Assembly: GCF_035607535.1 (NCBI RefSeq)
Contig: NZ_JAYDZX010000015.1
Coordinates: 1 to 64,000, forward strand
Origin: Salinimicrobium sp035607535
Lineage (GTDB): Bacteria > Bacteroidota > Bacteroidia > Flavobacteriales > Flavobacteriaceae
Length of the DNA: 64,000 bases
Reading direction: 5' to 3'
A program made the translations under genes and the position numbers. Positions 8,578 through 16,337 of this stretch are shown here, piece after piece. The notes beneath the pieces are model-generated. The model worked only from the letters and a program-made list of their open reading frames with translations. It was not told where the DNA came from and did not search any database. How positions within the stretch are numbered: the first letter of the stretch is position 1; the number at the start of each line of letters is the position of its first letter.

Positions 8578-10305
8578 ATGAAAATCAAATCGTTAAGTGT
8601 ATTTATCATGCTTTTATTTTTCACCGGCTTCTCTTTTGCCCAGGATCTTGGGAGCGAGACAGTAGAAGTGGTGAAACCATATACTCCCACTGTTAGTGAT
8701 GCCAATAAGATTCGGGAGACACCAAAGATCTCCGATTCTGTGAACCTGGAGAAAAGGCCGGTACAATACAGTATTTTCTCTGTGCCGGTGGCTTCCACTT
8801 TTACTCCTGCAAAAGGCAGGGCTACAACAGTAGAGCGACAGCGGCCACCAAAGTTGTATGACAATTATATCACCCTTGGTTTTGGTAGCTACACCAGCGC
8901 TCTGGCCGAATTCTATAGCAATATTGAGGTGAACCGGACCGATAATTTCGGGGTTTTCCTCACTCATAATTCTGCACAGGGAGGAATAGACGGAGTTTAT
9001 TTGGATGACAGTTATTATGATTCCGAGCTCAACCTCAATTATTCTTCGCGCAATAGAAATCTGCGCTGGAATACAGATTTTGGGGTAGAGCACAGGTTGT
9101 TCAACTGGTATGGAGTAGCTCCTTCCATTACGAATGAAGAACGGGACGAAATTGATCCGCAACACAATTATTACAGCGTTTACGCCGGCGGGGAAATTAA
9201 CTGGAATAAATCATTTTTTGATAATGCTGAAGTAAAGTACAGGTATTTCGGTGATGACTTTGACTCTGCCGAACATCGCTTCTCTATTAAACCAACCCTC
9301 GAGATCCCAATTGCGGGGGAATTTTTTAGAACAAATGTCATTTTTGACTACCTAAACGCCAGCTTCTCATCTTATAATCCCGGAGGTGAGGATACCGCCT
9401 ATAGCTTTATGAATGTAGGTTTGGCCTCCAGCCTGCTGGTGCTTCGGGACGATCTGACCCTTAATCTGGGGGCGGCGATCTACTACAGTCTCGACACCGA
9501 GAACAGTGATGGAGGCGTTTATGTATATCCACAGGTTACCGCCAGCTATCGTGCTGCCGGGGATTATTTCATTGCCTACGCCGGCCTCGAAGGAGAACTG
9601 CGACAAAACTCTTATTACGAACTCACAAAGGAAAATCCTTTTCTTGCACCGGCAATTGGAGTAGCTCCTACAGATCAACAATACAAGGCCTACGTAGGGG
9701 CAAAAGGAAAATTGTCGAGCAGCATTGGATATAACACCCGCCTCAAATATATGGCAGAGGACTTCAAACCTTTGTTCGTATCCAACCCTCTGGATGTTTC
9801 TCAACCTGCAAACAAGCCGCCGTACACCTATGGCAATTCTTTTAATGTTATTTATGATCTCGTAAATACGATCTCAGCCTTTGGAGAACTTGACTTTGAT
9901 GTCAACAGGAAATTGAATCTCCGCATCAACGGGGAATATTTTCTGTATGATACAGATGAACAGGATGAGGCCTGGAACCTTCCTAATTTTAAGGCCAATC
10001 TACTTGCAGACTATCAGATCACAGAAAAGTGGTTTGCAGGAGCCAATATCTTTGTCGTGGGAGAGAGAAAAGACTATGGAACATTTACTCTGGGAGAAGG
10101 ATTTCCCACCGAAATGGAAGAAGTCACTTTGGATCCATATGTAGATCTTAATGCTAATCTTGGATACAGATTTAATGACAGATTATCAATTTTTGCTAAA
10201 GGAAACAATCTCCTGGGAGAAAATTATGAGCGGTGGAAGGACTACCCGGTGCTGGGGCTTCAGCTCATGGCAGGAGCCACTTACAAGTTTGACTTTGGAA
10301 GATAG
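8578..10305 (+). CDS. Plug-less outer-membrane beta-barrel protein
   Basis: A 575-residue exported protein with a signal peptide (about 1-21, ending SFAQ), a short periplasmic lead (TVEVVKPYTPTVSDANKI), then alternating aromatic/hydrophobic beta strands to the end. The last strand is MAGATYKFDFGR, and the GNNLLGENYERW segment just before it is typical of the last strands of TonB-dependent receptors. No plug domain and no carboxypeptidase-like domain is present, and the length is short for a receptor, so I call it a barrel of the TonB-receptor type without a plug. It is probably co-transcribed with the TPR gene. Substrate unknown. Confidence 0.75.
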   Translation: MKIKSLSVFIMLLFFTGFSFAQDLGSETVEVVKPYTPTVSDANKIRETPKISDSVNLEKRPVQYSIFSVPVASTFTPAKGRATTVERQRPPKLYDNYITLGFGSYTSALAEFYSNIEVNRTDNFGVFLTHNSAQGGIDGVYLDDSYYDSELNLNYSSRNRNLRWNTDFGVEHRLFNWYGVAPSITNEERDEIDPQHNYYSVYAGGEINWNKSFFDNAEVKYRYFGDDFDSAEHRFSIKPTLEIPIAGEFFRTNVIFDYLNASFSSYNPGGEDTAYSFMNVGLASSLLVLRDDLTLNLGAAIYYSLDTENSDGGVYVYPQVTASYRAAGDYFIAYAGLEGELRQNSYYELTKENPFLAPAIGVAPTDQQYKAYVGAKGKLSSSIGYNTRLKYMAEDFKPLFVSNPLDVSQPANKPPYTYGNSFNVIYDLVNTISAFGELDFDVNRKLNLRINGEYFLYDTDEQDEAWNLPNFKANLLADYQITEKWFAGANIFVVGERKDYGTFTLGEGFPTEMEEVTLDPYVDLNANLGYRFNDRLSIFAKGNNLLGENYERWKDYPVLGLQLMAGATYKFDFGR

Positions 10306-10322
10306 ATTTTATTATACCTCTT

Positions 10323-10348
10323 AAAAAGCCGGTTTTTACCGGCTTTTT
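10323..10348 (+). terminator. Terminator of TPR-barrel operon
   Basis: Perfect 11-bp stem (arm AAAAAGCCGGT) with a 4-base loop followed by a T-run, 18 bp after the stop codon. Confidence 0.85.
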
Positions 10349-10436
10349 TTGTTTGTTTGTAATCGTTCCCTGATCCTTAAAGGATTCTTAACAATTACAT
10401 AACATTGGAACAAAATCAGGTTCCTACAGAAGTACA

Positions 10437-10444
10437 TAATTTTG
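10437..10444 (+). promoter_or_regulatory. PiT-like gene promoter -7 box
   Basis: TAATTTTG followed by CAGCGC, 72 bp before the start codon, giving a leader of about 65 nt. Confidence 0.5.
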
Positions 10445-10516
10445 CAGCGCGAAAAATGCGGAAAAGAAAATATTATCCTATTTTTTCTCTAATTTTTGAA
10501 AACCTATTATTAGAAA

Positions 10517-11650
10517 ATGGCAAAAACTAAATTTACCCGCACGAAAAGGAACAGGCCTTACTTAAACGTGCTCGACTTCATGGTACAGGAAAGAACCTTC
10601 CTTGCCATCGTGATCATTGGATTGGTATTGGCCGGGATCCTTACGGGTTATGGCCAGGCAGGGATGTGGCTTGGATTTTTCTTTGCTGCTTATGCAACTG
10701 TGGCTAATGACAGTATCCAATCCCTGGGAACTTTCATTGAAAGTAATAAAAACCGGAAATGGTGGGTCATGTGGATCTTTATCGGGACCATCTTTCTTGC
10801 AGTAGTGACCTTCAGCTGGATCTATTTTGACGGGGATGTGACCTATCAGCGACTGTTAAATCCCGATGGGACCACCAAGTATCCGCATCCGGAGAACTTC
10901 AGTTTTTTCCAGATCATTGCTCCGCTGGTACTTCTTATTCTCACAAGGCTGAGAATGCCGGTATCTACCACTTTCCTTATTCTTAGTGTGTTTAGTGCAG
11001 ATACTTCTGGGATCACTTCTGTGGTTTGGAAGTCATGGACGGGATACATCATGGCTTTCGTTCTGTCATTCCTGGTTTGGTACCTGTCCTACAACACCAT
11101 TAAAAAATATTTCAAAAGCAGGCAGTTCAACAAGAGCTGGAATGTTGTGCAGTGGGTTGTGAGTGGAACGCTGTGGGGTGTATGGGTGATGCAGGATGGT
11201 GCAAACATCGCAGTTTTTCTTCCAAGGCAACTGGATTTAGTACAATTCCTGATCTTTGCCGTGACCATTTTTGCAGGTCTAGGGCTCCTGTTCTACCTAA
11301 GGGGAGATAAGATTCAGGAAGTAGTAAGTGAAAAAGCAAGAATATCAGACGTGAGGGCGGCAACCCTGGTCGATGCTACCTATGTTATTCTTTTGATCTA
11401 TAAACTCTTCATAAGTACAGTACCAATGAGTACCACCTGGGTTTTCCTTGGGGTAATTGGAGGTAGAGAGATCGCTGTGAGTCTTGCCCGTACCAAAAAA
11501 GGTAAAAAGCACCGTAAGAAAGCCGGTAAGATGATCTTCAGGGACTTCTCTTATGCCATGATCGGATTATTTGTTTCCATTGCGCTTGCTGCAGGAGCCA
11601 ACTCCGACATTCGGGAAGCTATAGGTGACGCAATTATGAATTGGTTTTAA
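10517..11650 (+). CDS. PiT-family (phosphate permease)-like membrane protein
   Basis: A 377-residue polytopic membrane protein with roughly nine to ten helices. Two internally related signature regions, ATVANDSIQSLGTF near residue 60 and LVDATYVIL...VPMSTTWVFLGVIGGREIA near the C-terminal third, plus RMPVSTTFLIL, correspond to the GANDVANAFGT and P(V/I)STT motifs of the PiT (inorganic phosphate transporter) family. The signature GANDV is altered to TVANDS, so the substrate may differ from phosphate. A single-gene unit closed by a hairpin. No PhoU-like partner lies next to it. Confidence 0.7.
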   Translation: MAKTKFTRTKRNRPYLNVLDFMVQERTFLAIVIIGLVLAGILTGYGQAGMWLGFFFAAYATVANDSIQSLGTFIESNKNRKWWVMWIFIGTIFLAVVTFSWIYFDGDVTYQRLLNPDGTTKYPHPENFSFFQIIAPLVLLILTRLRMPVSTTFLILSVFSADTSGITSVVWKSWTGYIMAFVLSFLVWYLSYNTIKKYFKSRQFNKSWNVVQWVVSGTLWGVWVMQDGANIAVFLPRQLDLVQFLIFAVTIFAGLGLLFYLRGDKIQEVVSEKARISDVRAATLVDATYVILLIYKLFISTVPMSTTWVFLGVIGGREIAVSLARTKKGKKHRKKAGKMIFRDFSYAMIGLFVSIALAAGANSDIREAIGDAIMNWF

Positions 11651-11669
11651 CCCCTACTTTCAATTATAG

Positions 11670-11700
11670 GAAAATGCGCTTCATTCTGGAGCGCATTTTC
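11670..11700 (+). terminator. Terminator after PiT-like gene
   Basis: Perfect 11-bp stem (arm GAAAATGCGCT) and 9-base loop followed by TATTTTT. It lies inside the upstream extension of the next open frame, which argues for the later start at 11725. Confidence 0.75.
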
Positions 11701-11724
11701 TATTTTTACCTAAATCTTCAGAAA

Positions 11725-13356
11725 ATGACAAAAAAACTATTCTTTTATATTTTAAGCTTCGGAATTTTCTTTGCCTGTAATGACAACAACAAAGAAGAAG
11801 CAGATCTCCTGATCATTAACGCAAATATTTACACGGTGGATGACGAATTTTCTACTGCGGAAGCTTTCGTGGTAAAGGACGGAAAGTTCGTCGCTGTAGG
11901 TACAACAGCCGAACTTCAGGAAAAATTCAACGCAGCTGAAGTCCTGGACGCTCAAGGCAAGACAATACTTCCCGGACTTATAGACGCACATGCACATTTC
12001 TACGGATTAGGTACCCACATGCAAGCTGTGGATCTCACCGGTACGAGCAGTTTCAAGGAGGTGGTGAGCCGCATTACTGAATTCCAAAAGGAGAAAAATA
12101 CCGATTTCATTGTAGGTCGTGGATGGGATCAGAACGATTGGGAAGTTCAGGAGTTTCCGGTAAAGGACACTCTTGATCTCTTATTCCCGGATATCCCTGT
12201 TGCGATTACCCGCATTGATGGCCACGCCTTACTTGCCAATCAGGCTGCACTTGATGCTGCCGGGATCACTGTTGATACGCCTGCCGAAGGGGGAGAGATA
12301 GAGAAGCGAAATGGAAAGTTGACAGGGATCCTAATAGACAATCCAATGGCGTTGGTGGAAAATGCAGTTCCTGCCACCAGCACAAAAGATCAGGTCACAG
12401 CTTTACAGGATGCTCAAAAAGAGGTTTTCCAGTATGGATTGACCACGATCAATGATGCCGGCCTGGATCGCAGCACAATAGAATTGATCGACAGCCTGCA
12501 GCAGGCAGAAGAACTGGATGTTCGTATCTATGCCATGATAAGCAACACCAAAGAAAATCTTGACTATTTTTTGGGGAGAGAACCATTAAAAACCGATAAG
12601 CTAAACGTACGCGCGGTGAAATTTTACGCCGATGGCGCACTTGGTTCTCGCGGGGCTGCTTTAAAAGAACCTTATTCAGATAAGCATAACCACTTCGGAG
12701 CTCTGTTATCCTCTGTAGCCGATTTTAAAGCGACCGCTGCCCGTATTGCAAACTCCGAATATCAAATGAATACCCATGCGATCGGTGATTCGGCTAACGT
12801 GGTAGTTTTAAAAACTTACGATTCCTTACTTGCAGATGCAGGAGACCGTCGCTGGAAGGTGGAACATTCTCAGGTGATAGCACCCGAAGATTTCAAGTAC
12901 TTCAGTAAGAATATCATTCCGTCTGTCCAGCCAACCCATGCTACCAGCGATATGTATTGGGCGCAGGAAAGACTGGGGCCGGAAAGAGAAAAAGGCGCCT
13001 ACGCCTACAAGCAATTGCTCGATGAAGCCGGAATTATTGCTTTGGGTACCGACTTCCCTGTGGAAAAAGTTAGTCCGTTTTTGACCTTTTACGCTGCAGT
13101 GGCACGTAAGGACACACAGAATTATCCGGAAGGCGGTTACATGCCCGGGCAGGCCTTAAGCAGGGAGGAAGCACTCCGGGGGATGACCATATGGGCAGCT
13201 TACAGCAACTTCGAGGAAGAAGAGAAAGGTTCCATTGAACCAGGAAAGTTTGCCGATTTTGTCATTTTAGACAAGGATATTATGACAGTCTCTGAAGAGC
13301 AGATCCCGGAGATGAAAGCAAATGCCACTTACCTGGGAGGCAAAAAAGTTTATTAG
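11725..13356 (+). CDS. Amidohydrolase family 3 lipoprotein
   Basis: A 543-residue metal-dependent hydrolase of the YtcJ-like amidohydrolase group. I place the start at the ATG followed by KKLFFYILSFGIFFAC, a lipoprotein signal with the lipid cysteine near residue 17; the open frame reaches further upstream but runs through a terminator. Motifs: the N-terminal beta sandwich NANIYTVDD, the metal site DAHAHF, KFYADGALGSRGA, THAIGDS, the His of VEHSQ, and GTDFPVE. Substrate unknown; YtcJ-like enzymes act on N-acyl or amide bonds. Lipid anchoring suggests a periplasmic or surface role. The stop codon is the first base of a heptamer array. Confidence 0.88.
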   Translation: MTKKLFFYILSFGIFFACNDNNKEEADLLIINANIYTVDDEFSTAEAFVVKDGKFVAVGTTAELQEKFNAAEVLDAQGKTILPGLIDAHAHFYGLGTHMQAVDLTGTSSFKEVVSRITEFQKEKNTDFIVGRGWDQNDWEVQEFPVKDTLDLLFPDIPVAITRIDGHALLANQAALDAAGITVDTPAEGGEIEKRNGKLTGILIDNPMALVENAVPATSTKDQVTALQDAQKEVFQYGLTTINDAGLDRSTIELIDSLQQAEELDVRIYAMISNTKENLDYFLGREPLKTDKLNVRAVKFYADGALGSRGAALKEPYSDKHNHFGALLSSVADFKATAARIANSEYQMNTHAIGDSANVVVLKTYDSLLADAGDRRWKVEHSQVIAPEDFKYFSKNIIPSVQPTHATSDMYWAQERLGPEREKGAYAYKQLLDEAGIIALGTDFPVEKVSPFLTFYAAVARKDTQNYPEGGYMPGQALSREEALRGMTIWAAYSNFEEEEKGSIEPGKFADFVILDKDIMTVSEEQIPEMKANATYLGGKKVY

Positions 13357-13404
13357 AAGTACGAAGTTAGAAGTACGATTTTAGAAGTACGAAGTTAGAA
13401 TTGG
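13356..13404 (+). repeat. Heptamer array, GAAGTAC/GAAGTTA type
   Basis: Seven 7-nt units: GAAGTAC, GAAGTTA, GAAGTAC, GATTTTA, GAAGTAC, GAAGTTA, GAATTGG. The first G is the last base of the amidohydrolase stop codon; the terminator starts 2 bp after the array. Confidence 0.8.
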
Positions 13405-13406
13405 AG

Positions 13407-13437
13407 AAACCCTTTAAAGAAAATCTTTAAAGGGTTT
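13407..13437 (+). terminator. Terminator after amidohydrolase
   Basis: Perfect 14-bp stem (arm AAACCCTTTAAAGA), 3-base loop, followed by TTT then TAT. Confidence 0.85.
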
Positions 13438-13460
13438 TTTTATCTTTAAAAGCTTAAATT

Positions 13461-13495
13461 TTGAAACCTTCAATCTTGAACTTTCAATCTTGAAC
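13461..13495 (-). repeat. Heptamer array, GTTCAAG type
   Basis: Five units, plus strand TTGAAAC, CTTCAAT, CTTGAAC, TTTCAAT, CTTGAAC. Read along the minus-strand gene that ends 17 bp away, the word is GTTCAAG/ATTGAAA, the same family as the arrays at 27350 and 56737. Confidence 0.7.
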
Positions 13496-13512
13496 AAATA
13501 ATCCAGAAGAGA

Positions 13513-14271
13513 CTATTTACCTCCATTAGCTTTAAGGTCGAGTTTGCAGTGTTCGTCAAGTTCTAAAATTTTCACTCCATTTTCTAAGAAGCTTAAAGGA
13601 GATGAGCTCACGTCGATCTTGGCAGCCATAAGACATCCCTCCACATTACAATGCGCTTTATGTTCAGGATTTTCATCTTCGTGTTCGCTTTGAGCAGGAG
13701 TTCCATTATCAACCAGCCCAAAAAGATGTCCGAATTCATGATGTAATGTAACGGTCTGGATTTCGCTCCTAGAGCCATTCATGCTTTTTATTACGCTGTC
13801 AAAAATGACCATAGAAGTATTCATGTAGGCTTTGCCCAAAATGTTAGTTCCTTCTTTGGAATCCTGGCTTTTCTCATCGGCAAAAAATATAAAAACTGCG
13901 AGTCTGTTATCTACAGAGAATGCGGTTCTGTATTTTTTCTCAATTGCCTTAATTTCTTCTATGGAATAGGAGCCAACATCGGGACTGGAAATTGCCCGGG
14001 TTTGTATAGAGATACCATTGGGTTTATGGGTATTCCTTTCAAAAAAGGTGCGTAAGCTGTTTAAGGCCTCCGCTGTTGGTTCAAATCCGGTCACATAAAC
14101 TATTTCCAAATCAATGGCTGTAAACAGTTCGTCACTCAAAAAATCTCTTGCCGATGCTCCCAGCACCAAATCATTCCTATGGGCATTAACTTTTTTATCT
14201 GGACTGTCTGTTGTACAACCCGCTAATAAGAATAGCGCTATGAAGCAGCTGTAAAAGTAATTTTTCCCCAT
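13513..14271 (-). CDS. Metzincin-like zinc metalloprotease lipoprotein
   Basis: A 252-residue lipoprotein: signal ending ALFLLAGC (lipid Cys19). The zinc site reads HHEFGHLFGLVDN, an HExxHxxGxxD motif with Asp in place of the usual third His, as in snapalysins. About 30 residues later GCLMA looks like the Met-turn, in a Cys-containing loop (HCNVEGC). Together these suggest a metzincin-fold endopeptidase facing the periplasm or the outside. Substrate unknown. The gene starts 1 bp after the stop of the methyltransferase gene, so both are probably one operon. Confidence 0.75.
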   Translation of the reverse strand: MGKNYFYSCFIALFLLAGCTTDSPDKKVNAHRNDLVLGASARDFLSDELFTAIDLEIVYVTGFEPTAEALNSLRTFFERNTHKPNGISIQTRAISSPDVGSYSIEEIKAIEKKYRTAFSVDNRLAVFIFFADEKSQDSKEGTNILGKAYMNTSMVIFDSVIKSMNGSRSEIQTVTLHHEFGHLFGLVDNGTPAQSEHEDENPEHKAHCNVEGCLMAAKIDVSSSPLSFLENGVKILELDEHCKLDLKANGGK

Positions 14272-14272
14272 A

Positions 14273-15004
14273 CTATTTTTTAAGACTTAGCTTTGCAAGG
14301 TAGTCGTAATGTTCACCTTCAAAGACTTTTTCACAGTTAAAGTTGTTTTTTGCAGCTGCTAAAGATAAGGATTCAAAATCAAGATACAACCAGTCAAAAC
14401 TGCCGGAGGTTTCATTCTTGTAGCTCAGCCGGTAAGTAAGTTCCCCGTAATATCCCTTGGAGGAATCTACCCATACACCTCCGTCTTCATCGGCATCAAA
14501 AAGATAAATCAAGTCTGAAGAATCAATGAGTACTTGGCCGTCCCTGGCCAGCAGGTTTTTTAGCTGCTCAAAAAAGCGATCCAGGAACTTCATTTTCCCC
14601 ACGATCCCTGTGCCGTTCATGAGCAGAAGGATCGTGTCGAATTTTTCTTCGGAAAGCTTTTCAAAAGCAATGTTTCGGGCATCTGAAATTCCTCTTTTGC
14701 GGCAGACGTCTATAGCTCCGGCTGAAGTGTCTATACCAACCACTTCCAGCTTTCGTTCTTCCTGAAGGTAAAGCGAATGACTTCCGGCACCGCATCCCAC
14801 ATCCAAAACTCTTCCGCGGCACAATTGAAGCGCTTTTTGCTCCAGCTTCGGCATGTCTTCATACTTCCGAAACAGGTAAGGCACAGGGATTACATCATCA
14901 TCAAAGTCGGGAGAATGTACCGTTATGTCTGTTTCATCTGCATTTTCGAAATAGGCAGTTATGGCTTTTCCGAAGATATCGGGGTCTTTTTGCGGCTTGT
15001 TCAC
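14273..15004 (-). CDS. SAM-dependent class I methyltransferase
   Basis: A 243-residue Rossmann-fold methyltransferase. Motif I is VLDVGCGAGSHSLYLQ, motif II VVGIDTSAGAIDVC, and motif IV follows in KFDTILLLMNG with DSSDLIYLFD after it. There is no targeting signal, so it is cytosolic. Substrate unknown. It is the first gene of a pair with the metzincin-like lipoprotein and is divergent from the YkgJ-type gene, with only 26 bp between the two starts. Confidence 0.85.
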   Translation of the reverse strand: MNKPQKDPDIFGKAITAYFENADETDITVHSPDFDDDVIPVPYLFRKYEDMPKLEQKALQLCRGRVLDVGCGAGSHSLYLQEERKLEVVGIDTSAGAIDVCRKRGISDARNIAFEKLSEEKFDTILLLMNGTGIVGKMKFLDRFFEQLKNLLARDGQVLIDSSDLIYLFDADEDGGVWVDSSKGYYGELTYRLSYKNETSGSFDWLYLDFESLSLAAAKNNFNCEKVFEGEHYDYLAKLSLKK

Positions 15005-15018
15005 GTGTTGGTTCTGTT

Positions 15019-15026
15019 TATCTTTG
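15019..15026 (+). promoter_or_regulatory. Promoter -7 box close to ATG (leaderless candidate)
   Basis: TATCTTTG lies 4 bp before the ATG at 15031. A possible -33 TTG is at 14997-14999, 19 bp upstream of the box. Transcription would begin at or next to the A of the start codon. Confidence 0.6.
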
Positions 15027-15030
15027 CGGC

Positions 15031-15528
15031 ATGCAGGATGAATTAAATGGGCTTCCGCAAAGGGCCAAAGATAAACATAAGGAGAATAAGAAATTTTTCC
15101 AACAGCTTAAAAAGAAGCCGCCAAAGCATTTAGATCTTCAAATGCAGGAGCTGCACGAGGAGGAGTTTGAAAGAACCGATTGTCTCACTTGTGCCAATTG
15201 CTGCAAAACCACCGGACCTCTTTTTACAAATAAGGACATTGAACGTATTTCCAAACATCTACGTCAAAAGCCGCAGCAGTTCATAGATCAGTATCTGCGA
15301 ATAGATGAGGACAATGACTACGTGTTACAGGAAGTTCCCTGCGCCTTTCTCGCCCCTGATAATTACTGCCTCATCTACGACGTGCGGCCCAAAGCCTGCA
15401 GTGAATTCCCGCATACCAACCGCAAAGACTTCCACAAGATCTCCAATCTTACATTAAAGAATGTAGCCATTTGCCCGGCGGCGTTTAAGATTGTGGAGGA
15501 GATGAAACGCAGAGCATTGAAGACATAG
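15031..15528 (+). CDS. YkgJ-family Cys-cluster (zinc/iron-chelating) protein
   Basis: A 165-residue cytosolic protein with the YkgJ cysteine pattern: CLTCANCCKTTGPLF near residue 50-64, then CAFL, YCLIYDVRPKACSEFP and a last cysteine in AICPAAF. These cysteines are thought to bind Zn or an Fe-S cluster; the biochemical role of the family is not settled. The N-terminal 45 residues are basic and charged. It starts 4 bp after a -7 box, so its mRNA is probably leaderless. Confidence 0.85.
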   Translation: MQDELNGLPQRAKDKHKENKKFFQQLKKKPPKHLDLQMQELHEEEFERTDCLTCANCCKTTGPLFTNKDIERISKHLRQKPQQFIDQYLRIDEDNDYVLQEVPCAFLAPDNYCLIYDVRPKACSEFPHTNRKDFHKISNLTLKNVAICPAAFKIVEEMKRRALKT

Positions 15529-15583
15529 TTCTGCTGTTTTAACCCTGTTATAGCACGTGAGGTTGTTTTTGATTTCTTTTGTT

Positions 15584-15606
15584 CCGGGTTGCGAGTTTTG
15601 GGTTAC
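15584..15606. repeat. Short inverted copy of the CAACCCG heptamer
   Basis: Three units GGGTTGC, GAGTTTT, GGGTTAC with a 7-nt period. This is the reverse complement of the CAACCCG word that fills 16037-16336, so the four-helix-bundle gene lies between inverted copies of one repeat word. Confidence 0.55.
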
Positions 15607-15662
15607 CTCCCGGTAAAATATTTATGTTACCTTTTAGATTTAAATCCATAAAAATAGCTGGA

Positions 15663-16034
15663 ATGGCAAATTCATATAAAGAACTGGAAATTTACTCATT
15701 ATCTCTGAACCTCTTCTACAAGGTTCATTCTCTAAGCCTCCAATTGCCTAAATATGAGCTTTACGAGCTCGGGAGCCAAATTCGTCGTTCTTCAGATTCA
15801 GTAAATACTAACATCGTGGAAGGATATGGACGGAGAAGATACAAAGGTGATTTTATAAAGTTTTTGGTTTATTCTCATTCAAGTAATGATGAAACTCTTA
15901 ATCATCTAGAAAAGCTGATCCACCTTTATCCATCTATAATGCAGGACCACCTTCACCTAAAAAAGGATTATAATAATCTTGGAGCAAAAATTAATTCCTT
16001 ATTAAAATATGTAGAAGCTTCCTGGAAAATATAA
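15663..16034 (+). CDS. Four-helix-bundle protein (23S rRNA IVP/S23 family)
   Basis: A 123-residue all-helical protein of the family found in 23S rRNA intervening sequences and, as Avd, beside diversity-generating retroelements. Typical signatures are YKELEIYSLSLNLFYKV, LGSQIRRSSDSVNTNIVEGYGR and FLVYSHSSNDETLNHL. The start is the ATG at MANSYKELE; an upstream extension has no family match. No reverse transcriptase, template repeat or 23S gene is present. Role in this setting unknown; Avd forms a positively charged pentamer that binds nucleic acid. The gene lies between inverted heptamer repeats. Confidence 0.85.
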   Translation: MANSYKELEIYSLSLNLFYKVHSLSLQLPKYELYELGSQIRRSSDSVNTNIVEGYGRRRYKGDFIKFLVYSHSSNDETLNHLEKLIHLYPSIMQDHLHLKKDYNNLGAKINSLLKYVEASWKI

Positions 16035-16337
16035 TTTCAACCCGCAACCCGCAACCCGCAACCCGAAACCCGCAACCCACAACCCGCAACCCGCAACCCG
16101 CATCCCGCAACCCGCAACGCTCACCCCACAACCCACAACCGGCAACAGACAACAGGCAACAGGAAACAGACAACCCGTAACCCGCAACCCTCAACCCACA
16201 ACACACAACCGGCAACAGGCAACCGGCAACCCGCAACCCGCAACCCGCAACCCGCAACCCCAACCCAAAACATTTTAACAGGTAACAGGAAACCGGCAAC
16301 AGGAAACCGGCAACAGGAAACCCGCAACCCGCAACAC
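16035..16337. repeat. Long heptamer array, CAACCCG type
   Basis: About 300 bp with a near-strict 7-nt period: CAACCCG and variants CAACAGG, CAACCGG, AAACCCG, about 42 units. It fills the whole interval between two convergent stop codons. Because 7 is not a multiple of 3, all minus-strand frames stay open and read as VAGCGLR-like repeats; these frames are an artefact of the period and not genes. Confidence 0.9.

Noticed and set aside
11641..11724. Earlier start for the amidohydrolase
   Set aside because: The extension contains the 11-bp terminator of the previous gene and would destroy the lipoprotein signal.
15991..16327. Three overlapping minus-strand frames coding VAGCGLR-like repeats
   Set aside because: They are created by the 7-nt DNA period, which keeps all frames open and gives the same heptapeptide in each; no start signal or family feature.
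16035..16337. CRISPR array
   Set aside because: Units are 7 nt with no distinct spacers of constant length and no cas genes nearby.
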